Shown: piece by piece, positions 1 through 13,310 of the stretch | Numbering within the stretch: position 1 is the stretch's first letter | Layout of the letters: each line of letters starts with the position of its first letter | DNA from: Echinococcus granulosus | Taxonomy: Eukaryota > Platyhelminthes > Cestoda > Cyclophyllidea > Taeniidae | Assembly: GCF_000524195.1 (NCBI RefSeq) | Contig: NW_020170388.1 | Span: 1,695,262-1,759,261, forward strand | Direction of reading: 5' to 3' | Length of the DNA stretch: 64,000 nucleotides | Program-made: the position numbers and the translations under genes | The notes under the pieces: model-generated | Databases searched by the model: none | The model's input: the letters and a program-made list of their open reading frames with translations, nothing else | What the model was told of the DNA's origin: nothing

Positions 1-3000
1 AATCAAAAACAACTTCCTGCACTTAAAAGTTATAAACTCTGTCAAATTATAGACTCGTCAAGAACTGACTGTTTACGAAATGATCAGTACCTCCTTGGGA
101 TTTTATTAATCAACTAACCGTCTTAACCAATCCCTCATAGGCAGTGATTTTAAGCGCACTTTAGATGTTCCCTTTTCTAGAGAGGAAATAACCACCACTT
201 GTTCTAACTGCTAATAAATCAGGCGTTTCCCTTCTTTGAGATTGCAAAATCACATAAAAATTCCTGTGTACAACTTGGAATTTTAAATAAAACCCTTTTC
301 TGGGACAGAACGCGCATTCCTGCATCCCTGCCCTTCCATGAGATAAATGACAGGACCAATGATCTGACGCCTTGACAAGAATGCATGACTGTATCGTTAA
401 ATGTCTAGCACTCACTTAAAATCGTCAAATCTTTTGTCCAGAGCTCAAATTTTTATTTAACTCTAAATCAACAAGAGGTGCAGATAATCAAATTGGGACC
501 GTGTAATTGAATCTCACCTTTTGCGTCGTCAAAAAGGTAGGAGCAAATTTGAGATTCCATGAATCACCTTGGTGTTCAGAGATGCACACACTTGCGTGCG
601 AAAATTTAACCATTGTTATTACCTTTGGTGGTTAAGATCTGGCCATTTTTTCTCAGATCTTCCAAAATGCCACTGTTAATGTCGAAACATCCAGCGCCTC
701 CTCAATCCCCTTCTCTTTCCCCTTCCATCTTACTTGATTTTCACAACCTTGGGTTATTTCTCTTTGTTCCTATAACTAGCAAATTTTTCATTTTATTGTG
801 GACTGGTTTTAAGTTAATTAACTAAATGTTTAAATCCAAAGAGCTGGATTTTTTGACACATTACGAAAGTGTTAAGTGATAAAGCAAACCGATCCACTTC
901 TCCGACGTGATTTATTGTCGTGCAGTACAGGGATGTAAAACGACTTCAGACAGACTAGTTGGAAGAGGCCGTTAGGGAATGTGATATCAGCAACACACAA
1001 AACGCCTATAAAATTGTAATCAAGGAGGCCAAAAAACGATGGCATTTGTATTTACATGATTATCTGAATGCCTTTTAGGTTGTTATTTACTGGTTCTAAG
1101 AACCGCCATTTTTCGCCTACTTAAAAGAACAGCTATCTTTGGTTGATAAAATAATATCTCTAACTCAGACCAAGAGCCACAGATCTTCTATGGAATGCAA
1201 AATTCCTATTGGCTAGTCAGAATATCCCGTATAATGGAGATTAATCAAAATAATCCCTCGGATATTTGATTGGTCAAAACCAGTTGAGGCAAAATAATAG
1301 CTGTTGTATCAGATTAAGTGGAGATTACAGATGCTTCTCATAACTGTTTATTTATCAGAAAAATAGAGGGACACTTTTATTGGTTCCTTTTTAACTAATT
1401 TGTAGGTGAATACAATTTTGAAAATCGCATTCAGCTGCAAAATTTCAATTTAGACATGAAATTTAAAACGTCCACAAAACCGTTTGAAGCCACCAGCAAA
1501 ACATTTAAAGTTCTGTAAATGATTTTTATAGAATAACTCAGAATTAATGAGCAGCTTGCTTTATTCCATATTACCTTGTAGGATGTCCGGAGAAAAATGT
1601 GGCCCTTGTTTTTAAAAAGCAGCAAAAAACCAAAACCAAATCAATTTAAAGTCAACAGTTTTGCAGAAACCTTGCAAGCAGAGCAAAAACTTTTGCACAA
1701 ACGTGTACCAAAAATTGCCCTCTGGAAAAGTTAATCAAGTCACTTGGAGAGATAAAGATAATCCCCAGTGAACTACCCACACCTGTTTACAAGCTTTCAA
1801 GGGAAAAAATTTAGCAGAAGACAAATTTTTAAGCCCTTTCTAGTAAGTTAGTTATGAAGGCACTTGACAAGGTTTGTCTGAAACTCGCGAAGTGCCAAAA
1901 TAGTGCAAGAAAAGTTAAAAATGGACGACAAATTTTGTGCTAACTTAATAGTTCCTCTCATTCACCTCAGTCTTCAAATTCCTGGATCAAACAAGTTTGG
2001 CTAGAAAAAGACATTTCATATGAGTTAGAATGGGAAGTTTACAAACTAGCTTTTAGGGGTGGAAGGGGGAGACTATCGGTATTTTTATCTTCGTTTTAGG
2101 GACTGGTTAATACAAATTTATCCCATGTCATTGAAAGGGTGTTTTCAAGCAAACATGTACTGCAAATACATTTTACTTCCTTTGTTCTTCTTGGTAGACA
2201 TGAGACGCTTCCAGTCTATTGCTGGTAGAGTTTATATCCGTGGGTATTGTAAATTTTAGATTTATTGGACACCGTCCAGACGGCATCATTGGGAGTGTCT
2301 ACCCAAAACGCACTAGGTCTCTGTCTGAATAACGCATTAACATTATCTACGAATGTTTACGATAAGATTAGATGTTACATTTCTATCGCTGGTTGTCATT
2401 ACTTTTGCAATAAGGGAAGGTTAAAAAGTCCTTTGGAGTCAATATGAGTACTTAGAGAATCAGTTTTAGCACTGAAAATGTAGAATTATACGCTGATGCT
2501 TGGTGCTATCCCCTGAAAGCTGATTCATAATACAACTTGCAGGGTTAGTGCAATTGGTTGTTGGAAAGTCATCCATTTTTCTCGCAGCCTTTGTATCAAA
2601 AGCTACGTTTAGTGGAGAGAAATTGAATCCATTTTTTAGGAAAGTGTATCCATATATGGGCTAGGTGGATTATCCCATCACTTAGATTAGTTAGATTGCT
2701 ATTTATCTGCCCCAAATTTGAAGTTCGAGGATAAAATCTACCTCATTCATTCACCATCTTTATTGCACAGTGATTTGCCATTTTGTGATGCCTCTTCGAA
2801 AATCAGCCTTTTGTAAGGGAGCTGTCAATCAGGAGTGATTCGGTACAGACGATTCTGAACGACCCCAAATGCCAATCATAACAAGGTGGAAGTCATGGGG
2901 TAGTGCATTTTTCTCTTTAAACGCTTCATTTAAACCTGTGCTAAGGTACGAAGACACCTACACAGGCACGCGTATACATGGAAGATGGAGGAACAGTTAG

Positions 3001-5129
3001 TAGAGAAGAGGGAGTCGTAAAGAAAAAACAGAGATCGTGGCTGTAAAATTACTACCAAGAGTTGAATATTTTGCCTCCGCTCAACCGACACTTTATTCAT
3101 TCTTTTGTCCACGATTCCAAGGGATATAGGTGTTAAGGTTGGAAGAGAGTCGGTGTAGAATTTAGCACCCAGCGGCTTGAATTACCACCCTCGGGCACAT
3201 TGTGTAGGTCAATCAGCTTGATTGACTTGCTCACTTTAGCTTGTAAAATGTATTTTTAAAGGGAACAATGTAAATCAGACAGGTTTTTAGTTCCTATAGT
3301 CTTAATGCTAGTTACTCTTAACGGATGTTTGATTTCCAAAGAACATTTTGAAAATATTCTTGGTATCTTTACTTCATATGAAGATACCCTGTTTGGTTGA
3401 TTACTGTCTCTACTGACATCAGTAACACTCGAAAAATCATGCAATTGTGGGAAGTTGTGATTTTTGTGGCATCTTTGGGTGTATTTCTGGTAGCAATGGG
3501 ACTAATTGAAAAAAAATTTCCCCACATAGAAGGGTTCCGACATTAAAACAGCACAAAAGTTTGCAACACTGCAACCTATGCCCATTTAATCGGCTTTTCC
3601 TTTAAAGGTGCAAAGTGACTTTCAGCGTATTAGAAGGTTGACTATGAGCCATGGGGAAGCTGCACCAAAGACAATCGCACATTCATAGAGGCAGCACTCT
3701 GAAATTCCTGAATTACTGAATGCATTAAAAACAGAAATCGGCACATTTTTTCAGCCGGTTGATTAAAAGAAAACAAAAAAGCCTTTAAAGATTGATGCAG
3801 GAATTCAGCTGAACATGCTGACGATACCAATCCACTAATCACCACAACTGTTACGGCATCACTCCACTCTAAAAAGTGGAATTCCAATGCGGAAGTCAGG
3901 GCTAATTAACTGACCAACCTCTTCGAGTTGCCTTTAATCACGCCTTTTATGTAAAGAATCCCTCAATAATATGCAAAAATGCACAAAGAATTACATCTTA
4001 AGAAGAAAAAAGCAAAAAATGTTGGGGTTAAAATGACTTTTTTTACAATAAATCAGCCTGACAGTTGTTTGTGAAGCACATTAATTCTGGAACTTGCTTT
4101 GGATTTTTGGGTGAGAAATTTAATCAGCTAAGCACATCATTTATTAAGTAGAGAAACTGCCAGATTATGTCATGGAAGCACTCCCTTTTTAGGGGCATCA
4201 ATTTCGCCTATTCTGTGAAGGGAAGGCGAATGGTCGAGTGAACCCTCATCACTGGGACAAGTTTTAATGCTGTAGTCTGTTTTTAACTTTTTTGCTTCGC
4301 TAACATATTTACGAGGAGAAACTGCCTACTGCATGTCATGTGTGCATTTTCTTTTAAGCCACCCATTTATTTACATTTAGTCTAGAGATTGGTGCATTCA
4401 GTGTTTTCAAATAACTCTAAAAAGGACAATTCGCCTCATTTTTAAAGATCGTTCTAGAACATAAAAAACCGTTTTTTTTTCTTTTGTTTCCATCGTAAGG
4501 AGGCCCTTCTGTTGAATGCGTTGATGTGTGTCACGTCAAGTCGGTTGCTACTACAGTGCAGTACAAATGATGTCAACCTGAAGTAGGGATAACAGGCATA
4601 TTCGACGAATAGGGAGAGCAAACTAGCATTCATAGGTTGGGACGGGGGATTACAGAAACAAAACGGGCTTATTACCAGTAACATATGCAGCCAAGCTTCG
4701 TGGATTAGCGCAACGTTTGAGAGCACCACAAATGGTCTGACAAAACATCGAAGTAGAGGGAGAAAAGAGGGAAGAACTTATTAGAATCACAAAAATCACG
4801 GTGCCACTAGACGGTTAATCTTGAACTAGACCTGTTTTCTCACTGTCTTTAAGTTGCTTTGTATTCTTCTAACATGGCCTTTTTGTTGTAATTAGTTTGC
4901 TATTAAAAAGTGCAGTTAAACACTTTGCAAGATGCCTTTTTTTAAAAGGATCTGTTGAAGTCTACCGCCTCTATTATAAATATTAAGAACTTCGGTAAAA
5001 TTCAAGCTAGCTGAGAGGAGGCTTAACCTTTACAGAAGATGGGGGCAAATTCTAGCCGGTGAAATTGTATCCCACTATGTCCATTCGACAGGTGTCTACA
5101 TGACCCCGGCACCTGCGAATTAATGATAC

Positions 5130-5145
5130 GTGTGTGTGTGTGTGT
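5130..5145. repeat. (GT)8 microsatellite
   Basis: Eight uninterrupted GT units, visible directly. Confidence 0.9.
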
Positions 5146-7274
5146 AGATGTGATTCATCGAATTGTGCGGGAGAGTGTAACGATTAAAAGACGGTTGTAG
5201 CACCACCGAGTGGGCAGATCAAGAACCATTACGTCCTTATGATGCCTCCAATCCTAGTCATCATGCGACCCGGTTGACCTATCACGGACACCTCAAGACC
5301 TCTTCATTAATTTTAATCAGGAAAGGAGAAATTAGCACCACACAAATCTGTTTTCATTTTCTTTTTGCATAAATATAATGAAATTCTTTGGAATTAGTAA
5401 AGGAGATAGAAATTCCTGACATTTGATTTATTTATTTTCTTCTGACTGCAAAAACACGACCTGATTTTAGGCAAGGCACATTCTGTGAGAAGAAAAGCAA
5501 ACAACCAATTCATTCCAGCTCTAAGCATTGATCTAACAAAAATATAAGGCTACTTTTTTGGTTATGGGACGCAAAATTTTGAGAGATAATACCCAAACTA
5601 TGGCCCCATTTAGTATTCATTTTTAAAAAAGACATTAGCTAGGATTGAGGGTCAAAAAGAAAAAGGTTTTTAGTCAAAAGCATGAAGGACGAGAGCCATT
5701 GCATTGATAACTTTTGACTTATAAGCACGATGACCAAATTTTTAAACTCCAGCATGACTTTATAGAAGTCCTCACAAAAATCTGTTTCTTATCAGTGCGA
5801 AAGGAATTCGGTGGTGTCTACGCTTTAGCTATCACCAAAAGGACAATAATTATGTAAAACGAAGAAAAAAGGACAGGCCAATTAGACGTAACTCTGCCAG
5901 TATGGTTTGTCTAGTACTGCATGAATAAAGTGCGGTTATTCTCAGGGACTGCCTACAAATGTACCACCAATCTGCAAAGAAGAAAATTACCAGCCACGAA
6001 ATCTAAATATCCTTTTTAACGATAAACTTTAAAAATCATTCAGCATAATACCTTTCAATCATTCCCGACCCACCTGCCATTTAAGTAGTTACTTTTATAT
6101 AGCTTGGATACATCGGCGTCAGCACTTTATTGTACTGTTAGATTGAAAAGGTTGAGTACTTTTAGAACTTTGAAAAATAAACCAACTGCTAAAATTTATT
6201 TTTCATAAGAATCCTTTTTCCTCGCAAAATTGAAGTAGTGCATTTCGAAATAAGTTCGAAAACCCTAAGCTACTCATGGGCGATTTTAGTAGCATGAAGT
6301 GTTCACGATACATAAATGAGGGACGATTTTTCTGTCTTGGATAATGCTATAAAAGGTGCACTTAACCATGCGATTTAAAATGTATTAAACGTATTTCTTA
6401 GGAAATTAGGCTTTTGAATTACTTTTCCGTTTTCTGTTCATCTACGTTAATTTATTCAAGGCAAATAAATTGAGGAAGTGAATATGCAAATGCCACGTTA
6501 GGAGAGTGGATGGCACCTTATAAGTAGACAATGCAGTTCTTAATGCAAGTTTTGGGTAGAATTAACAGTAAAAATAAGTGTCTTTTAGTCTTTTTTAGTA
6601 CAAAACACAAAGATTTGTAGTAGTGTCATTCAACTAAGCTATGTTTCCCCTGGCAAATATTGACTAGTGGATGCAAAAGCTTTCTCCTTAACGGTGCTCC
6701 ATTTTTAAGACGTCAGTTTAGGACGTGTATTTTAAAATTAAGCCTACCATTTAAACATCTGCCATTTGGATAGATGACCGAATAAGTTTGCACGGATAAT
6801 GAATATAAAAACCAAATAAATAAGCAAAGAAAGGCATTACAAAAGCCAAATTTTTCATTGGAATGGCAACCATTATTATAATCCAAAAACGCGTTCCTTG
6901 GGGTGCCAAAATCCCTTCTTGCCTGCAGAAGTCAAGAATGAAGACCGGCTCTAGCCAACTCCTTTCGGTCATCCCACTTGTATTTTTCATTTGTTCGTTC
7001 TGTTTTGTGTGTGGCCATGTGATTGTCCACTGCTGATGCCAAGAGAAACCGATAGGTATCCTTAGAAAAATCCCATCGGAAGAGTAGATGGAATGCGAAG
7101 AAGATGGAAGTGAGTCCTTTTAAAATATAACAAGCATACAGATATCAGTTGTAATATCTATAGGACCTTCAGCAGGTGAGCGGTTCATAGTAGATGGTTG
7201 CGTCTATAGTCTACCAGCAGTGAACTCAATGCCAGGCTAGTTATATGGGATGAAGGATTGTGTGTGAGAGGTGC

Positions 7275-7305
7275 ATAAGAGACGTCTCTTATCACAGCCC
7301 TGTGA
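7275..7305. repeat. Two abutting perfect palindromes
   Basis: 7275-7292 is a perfect 18-bp palindrome (ATAAGAGACGTCTCTTAT). It shares its last base with TCACAG-CC-CTGTGA at 7292-7305. Confidence 0.85.
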
Positions 7306-10300
7306 TGCAGCATAAAATTCTTAACAAATGCCACAGCTCTCACAGGATGGGTCTGATCCACCTAATGGCACCCACCACCGCTACCTTCGCTTACCAGTGG
7401 ATGTAAATGTAGGATGATGGTTTTTACGCCACCAGAGCTAAACAAAAAATTACTTTATGCTAAAGGTGATACAATGCATAATCCTTTGGTTTTCAGTTCT
7501 CTGATTGATTCTAACCTATACTTTCTTTTACCACATCTTGTCAAGATGGCTACAAAAATATCATAGGAAAAGCTTTTGCAACTTCGAGATTTAGTAAATC
7601 TCTTTGGATCTGTTCCATTGACGTCTTTTTTATTACACCAGGGCTCCAAATGGGCCGAAAGGAAAGGCAAGAGTACCGCGCTGGGTCGCATTGAGCCAAA
7701 AGTCCAGAGCACTCCATCAATGTCTTAAAATACGCAAATATAAACATTCACATACATTTTACAGGCTTCTACACCTGAGGAAGCTTTATTAAATACTGCA
7801 ACAATCCTTTTCAATCACTCGTACATCTACTTTTAAAATAATTTCCAACTCTACAAACTCCCTTCAGTGGGATCAAAAGTGGTGATGCTTGGCGGCATTT
7901 TGAAGCTGGTAAAAGTTTGACTCGATTTGTTTAAGAACCAAATAATAATTTACCCGATAGGATATGCAGTAAGCAATCGTTTTTAAAAAGTTTACAAATA
8001 AAAAGTGGATTACTTACCACGGAAGATTTTCACTTTTACCACACAAATGTCGGAATAGATGACCTTTTGTACACACCACGACATTTAGTGGTTTCCGTAA
8101 AAAGCGATTTCATGACGAGGCCACTTCCTGGCAGTCTGGATCCACTGATACACATTTCTTATTTTTCCTCAATCCAGTAGTTCGGCTTGCCTGGTAATTC
8201 GTCAAAATCCTGCAGAGCACACAAGCCCCCTCCTCTAAGGTCTTGATGGGCTCCATTACAATAGATAACTTTTATGTATGTAGAATTTTCGTATTTAAGT
8301 TTTCATAAGTGATCAAGGCAATGGTCCCAAAGTAAAATGCCTACATCACATAAGATCTTTTAAACTCTAAAAAAAACTTATTTTGAATAATGGAGGGAAG
8401 AAGTAGCCGTAACTTCTGCCTCTAGGTAAAATATCTTTAATGCTTTTTGGAAAAAAGGGGTTCACTGTGTTTGAAGTGATGGTGAATCAACCGATACATC
8501 TTATTTTACATTATAGGTGTAAAATATCGCTTGGAAATATCTCTATGATAGAAATTGGAAGCTTTGAGGTGCGTTTGTCAAATTTGAGCCCGAAAAATGG
8601 TGTTACCCTGACAGTTGAAATCATAAAGGAGGCGTGATAAATCCCCAAGAGATTTATTTGATTCACACCCTTTTTATTGCCTAAGGGTTCTAAATAAAAA
8701 AAGAGGCAGTAGAAAGTATAAGAAGGATTAGCGCTTCGCACTGCATTGCTTTTGACGTGTCTCTACCATTTACAACAGGTCATTACGGCTAACTTTACCG
8801 AAAATGGGGCTGGCCTTTCTTCTCACTTGCAAAAACAATTTACGTATGCTTTTAATTCATTATTTTCTATGTACTCTTGTCCATTACCTTTACTTTTAAT
8901 AGTATGACTTCAAGAAAAAAACTATTCTCTTCAAGAGTCCAAAATTCTGCATTTTAGCGCAATTTTTAGAATTTAGGTGGCGTTGGGTTTATACCCCTGT
9001 CTAAGTCAGAACAGGGATGTGGTAAGGAGTTCAGAGACGTCAAGAGAGTGATAGCAAGCTAGAAAGACGTCAGCGTATCATCAATAACCATCTTCTAGAA
9101 GTGATTCACTTATTCCTCTCTCATGAAGGTATCATATTTAGTAGATGCGTAACTTTTATAACGGGTATGTTCCATATATCCGGCTGCGAATGCAAACAGC
9201 CATAGATAGCAGTTTATGACCTGTTAAAACTGTGCTGTTAAACCGATTTTTTAACTGACTACCGAAGTCCAAGAGGAATACCAGTCCTCAGAGAACAAAC
9301 AATATCTTGTCACGTTCTAATGCGGTAGTGAAAATTGCACCACCGAAGCGACTCTTTTAAATGCTGCTTAACAACATAAAAACTAAAATGTGTTTATTAT
9401 ACGTCGAAGAAAATCGCACATTACACGTAATGTCTGGAACCTTACCAACAGTTTGCAACGCACGATTTGGTTATCATAGACTGAGAAAGAACAAATAACA
9501 CATTTTGTGAAACTGGGTTCAAATAAAAGTGGGAAGGGATAAAAATCATGGCTCCGAATCACCCCTGTATTCAAAGCGAGACCCACAGTCTTCCTTGCAC
9601 AGGGAAACATAGTGTTGCACCGAATGATTATGTGAGCCCTAAAAATATAGCTTTAAGGCAAAGAAATAGGACAATCACCCATAGGTATGACATTTACCAC
9701 CCGAGTTAATCGCATTTTCATGAAATGCCGCGTAAATCGTGGTCATAAAGGTCATTTATCCCCCTCTGCTCCTTCTGACACACACATATACGCAAGCACA
9801 CAAACAGAGAAATGCAAATCTGATCTGACGGGTATTTAATCATCTGCCAACTATTTATGCCCACAGTGGATATGAAGGTTGAAAAAAAAGGTGAAGGTGT
9901 TGCTACATGGTTTGCATTTCACCTCTTTAATCAAAAGTCGAATACTCCTGTTGTATTTACCATATTTAACCGAGATGCTCTCAAGTTCATCCTTCTGTTC
10001 CATCAGGTGGCGGATTATTTAAGAAAACACCGATGTGAAATTTCTAACCAAAATTTTGTAAAACAATTAGGGGTTAGAAAATTTCCCAGAAAACACAAAA
10101 CCTTCAATTACAGAATTGTACTGAATGGTGTTGCAGTAACTTAATATTTTGTTTAGCTGTGAATCCATCTGTGCGACCACTTCAGTCTCATGTAAAGAAG
10201 GTTTTACGTCCTCTCCCTTCTTCTGTGTAGCCTTAGGGTCACGCGAGTAGCCTTTCGACCCTTCCATGTGTTAGTTATTAGTATGCCCCTCCACTCTACC

Positions 10301-11226
10301 TTGGAGATGCCACAATGTCAGTGAAGGCTCAATGCGTTTTGCATAAAAAGGTAGGCAGCATTTTTTGCCTACGCAGCATTGTCTTTAAAACTACTACAAA
10401 TGAACACTGCAGGTCTTCAACCTTCAAGATTTAATCCCAGAGACGAACAATACTTACGTTAGGTAGAATTCTCGTTTTAAACAACGGGGAGACCAAATCC
10501 CTCCGAGATGTCTAATAGCATGCAGATAAGCAGAAATTTTACGATAAATCCCAAAATGCCAAACACATTGGAGTCTCTGTAGCCATTACTTTGGACTTAA
10601 AACTATGTACATTCACTCTGTAGCCAAGTGGCACAATGGTGGCCCAAATACCCTTCTATGTATAACAAGTCTATGACCTTGTCAAGGCTCTCTTTGACAA
10701 GGCTTTCCTAAAAATCGTGGTTAAATAATAGAAGAAAATTCCAATCCATGGTTAAAACACTGCATACAAAGCTTTTGAGTTGTATCAATAAGCTATAAAA
10801 GTAGGAATAAATAAAAGAAATGGAGCATTGAAATCTACCAATCATAAATCGGGCTTCCAAACTTCCATTTAAATATGCAAAGGTGACTTTAAAAATGGTG
10901 GATAAATTTGCTAGTTTCTGTTTATTTATTCCAAACTTTGAATAGCTGTGTCAGTAGAAAATAACTCCTTAAAGCGAAAAGACTTAAACTCGGCTTCATC
11001 TAAGACTAGGTGGTTCAAGGCTGGTATCGCTTCCTTCAGATTTTATTGGCCTTCCTGCTGAACAGGAGGCTGAGGTGGTTGCCAAAGTTAGACGTTATTT
11101 TTAACACTTCTGTTCAAAGTCCTTACCGGTTTGCCCACCCGCAAAAGACGCCTCTCTTTTATCACCTCAAGTGTTTGCTTTCAGTGACAGCACGGGGAGA
11201 GCTGTACCCTTGCATCGGATTTGCTT

Positions 11227-11385
11227 GATGCTACACGCGCTGTAGCACGGTGAGTCCTCTGCAAAGTCGTAATAAGCTAAAGTAGCATCGAAAAAGGTAC
11301 CACTTAATAACGGACAAAGGGCTGAGATGCTACAAGCATGGTCCGAAGGCCATGCCACAGAGAGGAGGCACGACCTTCTCTGTGG
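11227..11385. other. Stem-rich segment, possible structured RNA
   Basis: Three successive perfect inverted repeats: TGCTACA/TGTAGCA (11229-11247), GCATGG/CCATGC (11336-11355) and CCACAGAGA/TCTCTGTGG (11355-11385). GATGCTACA is repeated directly at 11227 and 11326, and its 8-nt complement GTAGCATC lies between them at 11282. Function and strand unknown. Confidence 0.3.
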
Positions 11386-12283
11386 AGACTGAAGTGCCCA
11401 CGCTGTTAAACACATTGTTAATGAAAGTATCAGTTCACTACAATGCAACTATCCTAGCACGGTCTCCGGTTCATTTGAAAACGTAAAACCAAGTGATTCT
11501 AGCCAAGACTTGTCCAGTTATATGGATGAAGAATTGTATGGATATGACCATGTCAGCTTGTCAATTTTGTCAACATCTAGCGAATTTTTGTGGCTATTTA
11601 CCAAAATATACTTTGTCACAAGATGCAGAAAAAGGGTTGTCATATTTGTTTTAAATACCGTATAAGAGACAACATTTTTGGGCTACATGGTCAACACAGA
11701 AGTCCCAAAGCCCATTGTCTTCACTTTGAAAAATAGCTGTCTGATTAAATGGCTTCGCAAACGACTTTTCAACCTTTCAAGGCTTGTCGAATTTTTGTGA
11801 TTTCCCTTAAACATCGACACATTTTAAGGTAAACAAACTTGTTTTTCTGTTGGTTTTAGGATATAAACAAAAACAAAATGCGATAATAAATTTTAGCATA
11901 GGTAAGTTAATAGATTTCCAAATCCAACCAGGTAAAGCTCAGCATCGAAATCTAAAATTCCTCTAAGATAAACAAAATGCCACAGAAATACGAATCCCTT
12001 AACCTACTCCTTTGTATGAATTCACCCAGACGGAAAAAGATAGTCCTCCCAAGTACTAACTCCTGGCAGATGATTAATTAAGTAACCTTATTTGATCTAA
12101 TCATGGAGTGATCATGCATGTTGAGATCCACGCCACAGTTGAACCAGCAATCGTGCACAAGTGAAAGCTCATTTTTAGGAGAGAGGGTAGGAGAGCTTCA
12201 GTTAGTCTGAAATGCCAAGCCGATGCCGTCAAATCTCTAAAAACGTCGGAGATATGATTAAACCCCCTATTTTCCTTGCCCAG

Positions 12284-13310
12284 GGAAAAATCATGTTATC
12301 CAAAGCCGCTTCACCTCAAGACACCACGAAATTTTCCACTTTAAAGAAGCCAGCAAAAGTTGCTACAGTGCTGCAACAGTCCTCATACAGCCGTCAAATG
12401 CGTGGATCAACGGTTGAACCGCCTGCTGGTCAACGCTTCTCCTCAATGACTCTACCAACAGGCATCGTACAACCTCAGGTCACAGCTCTTCGTTATCCCT
12501 TCTATCGAATTCAGTCACCTCAGATGATTCGGCAGAACTCAGTTCCGAATTCGCCGTGTTGTCCAGGTGGACCATTTCCGCGATTTGTTGGTAGAACACC
12601 TAATCCTCAACAAAATCATCAACAACACGCTTCTATGGTTCTTCCCTATCCAACAGTCACGATTCCTGCCACTACATTGTCCTGTATTGCCACTCCAATG
12701 ACTCAGAGGCAGGCAAGACATTTAGCAAAGCAGACTTTTCCTGCTGATGAAGTTCCAAAAACTCCTTCAAGTTCTTCGTCCTCTCGAGACAGTGGAATAA
12801 TGTCTCAGGACTCTTCGACTTCCTCTCAGTCCTTCACCAACGATGAATTCAACAACAGTCACCAATTGAATGGAGGTGGATTTAGGACTCCTCAGTGTGT
12901 TTCACGACGAGGGAAACATATTGCCAAGAAGATGGTTGTTGAAGCACCAGCTGTGAGGTATCGAGGAAGTGGTGGTGGGACCGGGGGTACTCTTAACAGA
13001 GCCAGAATGGCTAAGAGTGTTAACGCTGGAAGTAGAGTTGCATCGACAACGACTAGCACAACATCATCTCCTGCGACTCCTCGAGCTAGCTGGAATTCTT
13101 CATCTTCTACTGGAGGCGAAAATGAATCGGTGAAAACGGGTAATAGGGTAGGTCGTTCCACGAGTCTGTGCTCCGAAACTCTGGAAAGGGAAAGGAAAAA
13201 GCGAAATATGCAGGGGAAACAGGATTCAACGTCTATGGCGGTACTGGCAACAACAAATTCGGGGAGGATTCCAAGGCCCACAAACCTAGCAGGAGATAGG
13301 AGTCCACGAG
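12284..13310 (+). CDS. NAV: NAV exon 1 in window: Ser/Thr/Gln-rich linker
   Basis: The open frame extends back to an ATG at 12212, but a strong acceptor (CCCTATTTTCCTTGCCCAG) ends at 12283, so I read this as an internal exon entered in phase 0. Content is low complexity: Ser runs, a Gly-rich patch, RKKR-type basic clusters and RIPRPTNL. The donor is GTGAGA at 13311 (phase 1). If that donor is skipped the frame runs on to a stop at 13403-13405. If the ATG at 12212 is a true start, this would be a short navigator form lacking the usual N-terminus. Confidence 0.75.

Larger units (their letters stand above)
1..12283. other. Non-coding stretch: intergenic or NAV upstream intron
   Basis: AT-rich with no ORF resembling a protein family; the longest frames (for example 9857-10144 on +) have no splice context or recognised motif. 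It contains a (GT)8 microsatellite at 5130-5145, palindromes at 7275-7305 and a stem-rich segment at 11227-11385. Since the NAV exon at 12284 looks internal, at least part of this is probably intron. Confidence 0.5.

Noticed and set aside
9857..10144. 95-codon + ORF
   Set aside because: No motif, AT-rich composition like the surroundings, and no splice signals that would tie it to NAV.
12892..13281. 129-codon ORF on the - strand
   Set aside because: Antisense shadow of the low-complexity NAV exon; no motif of its own.
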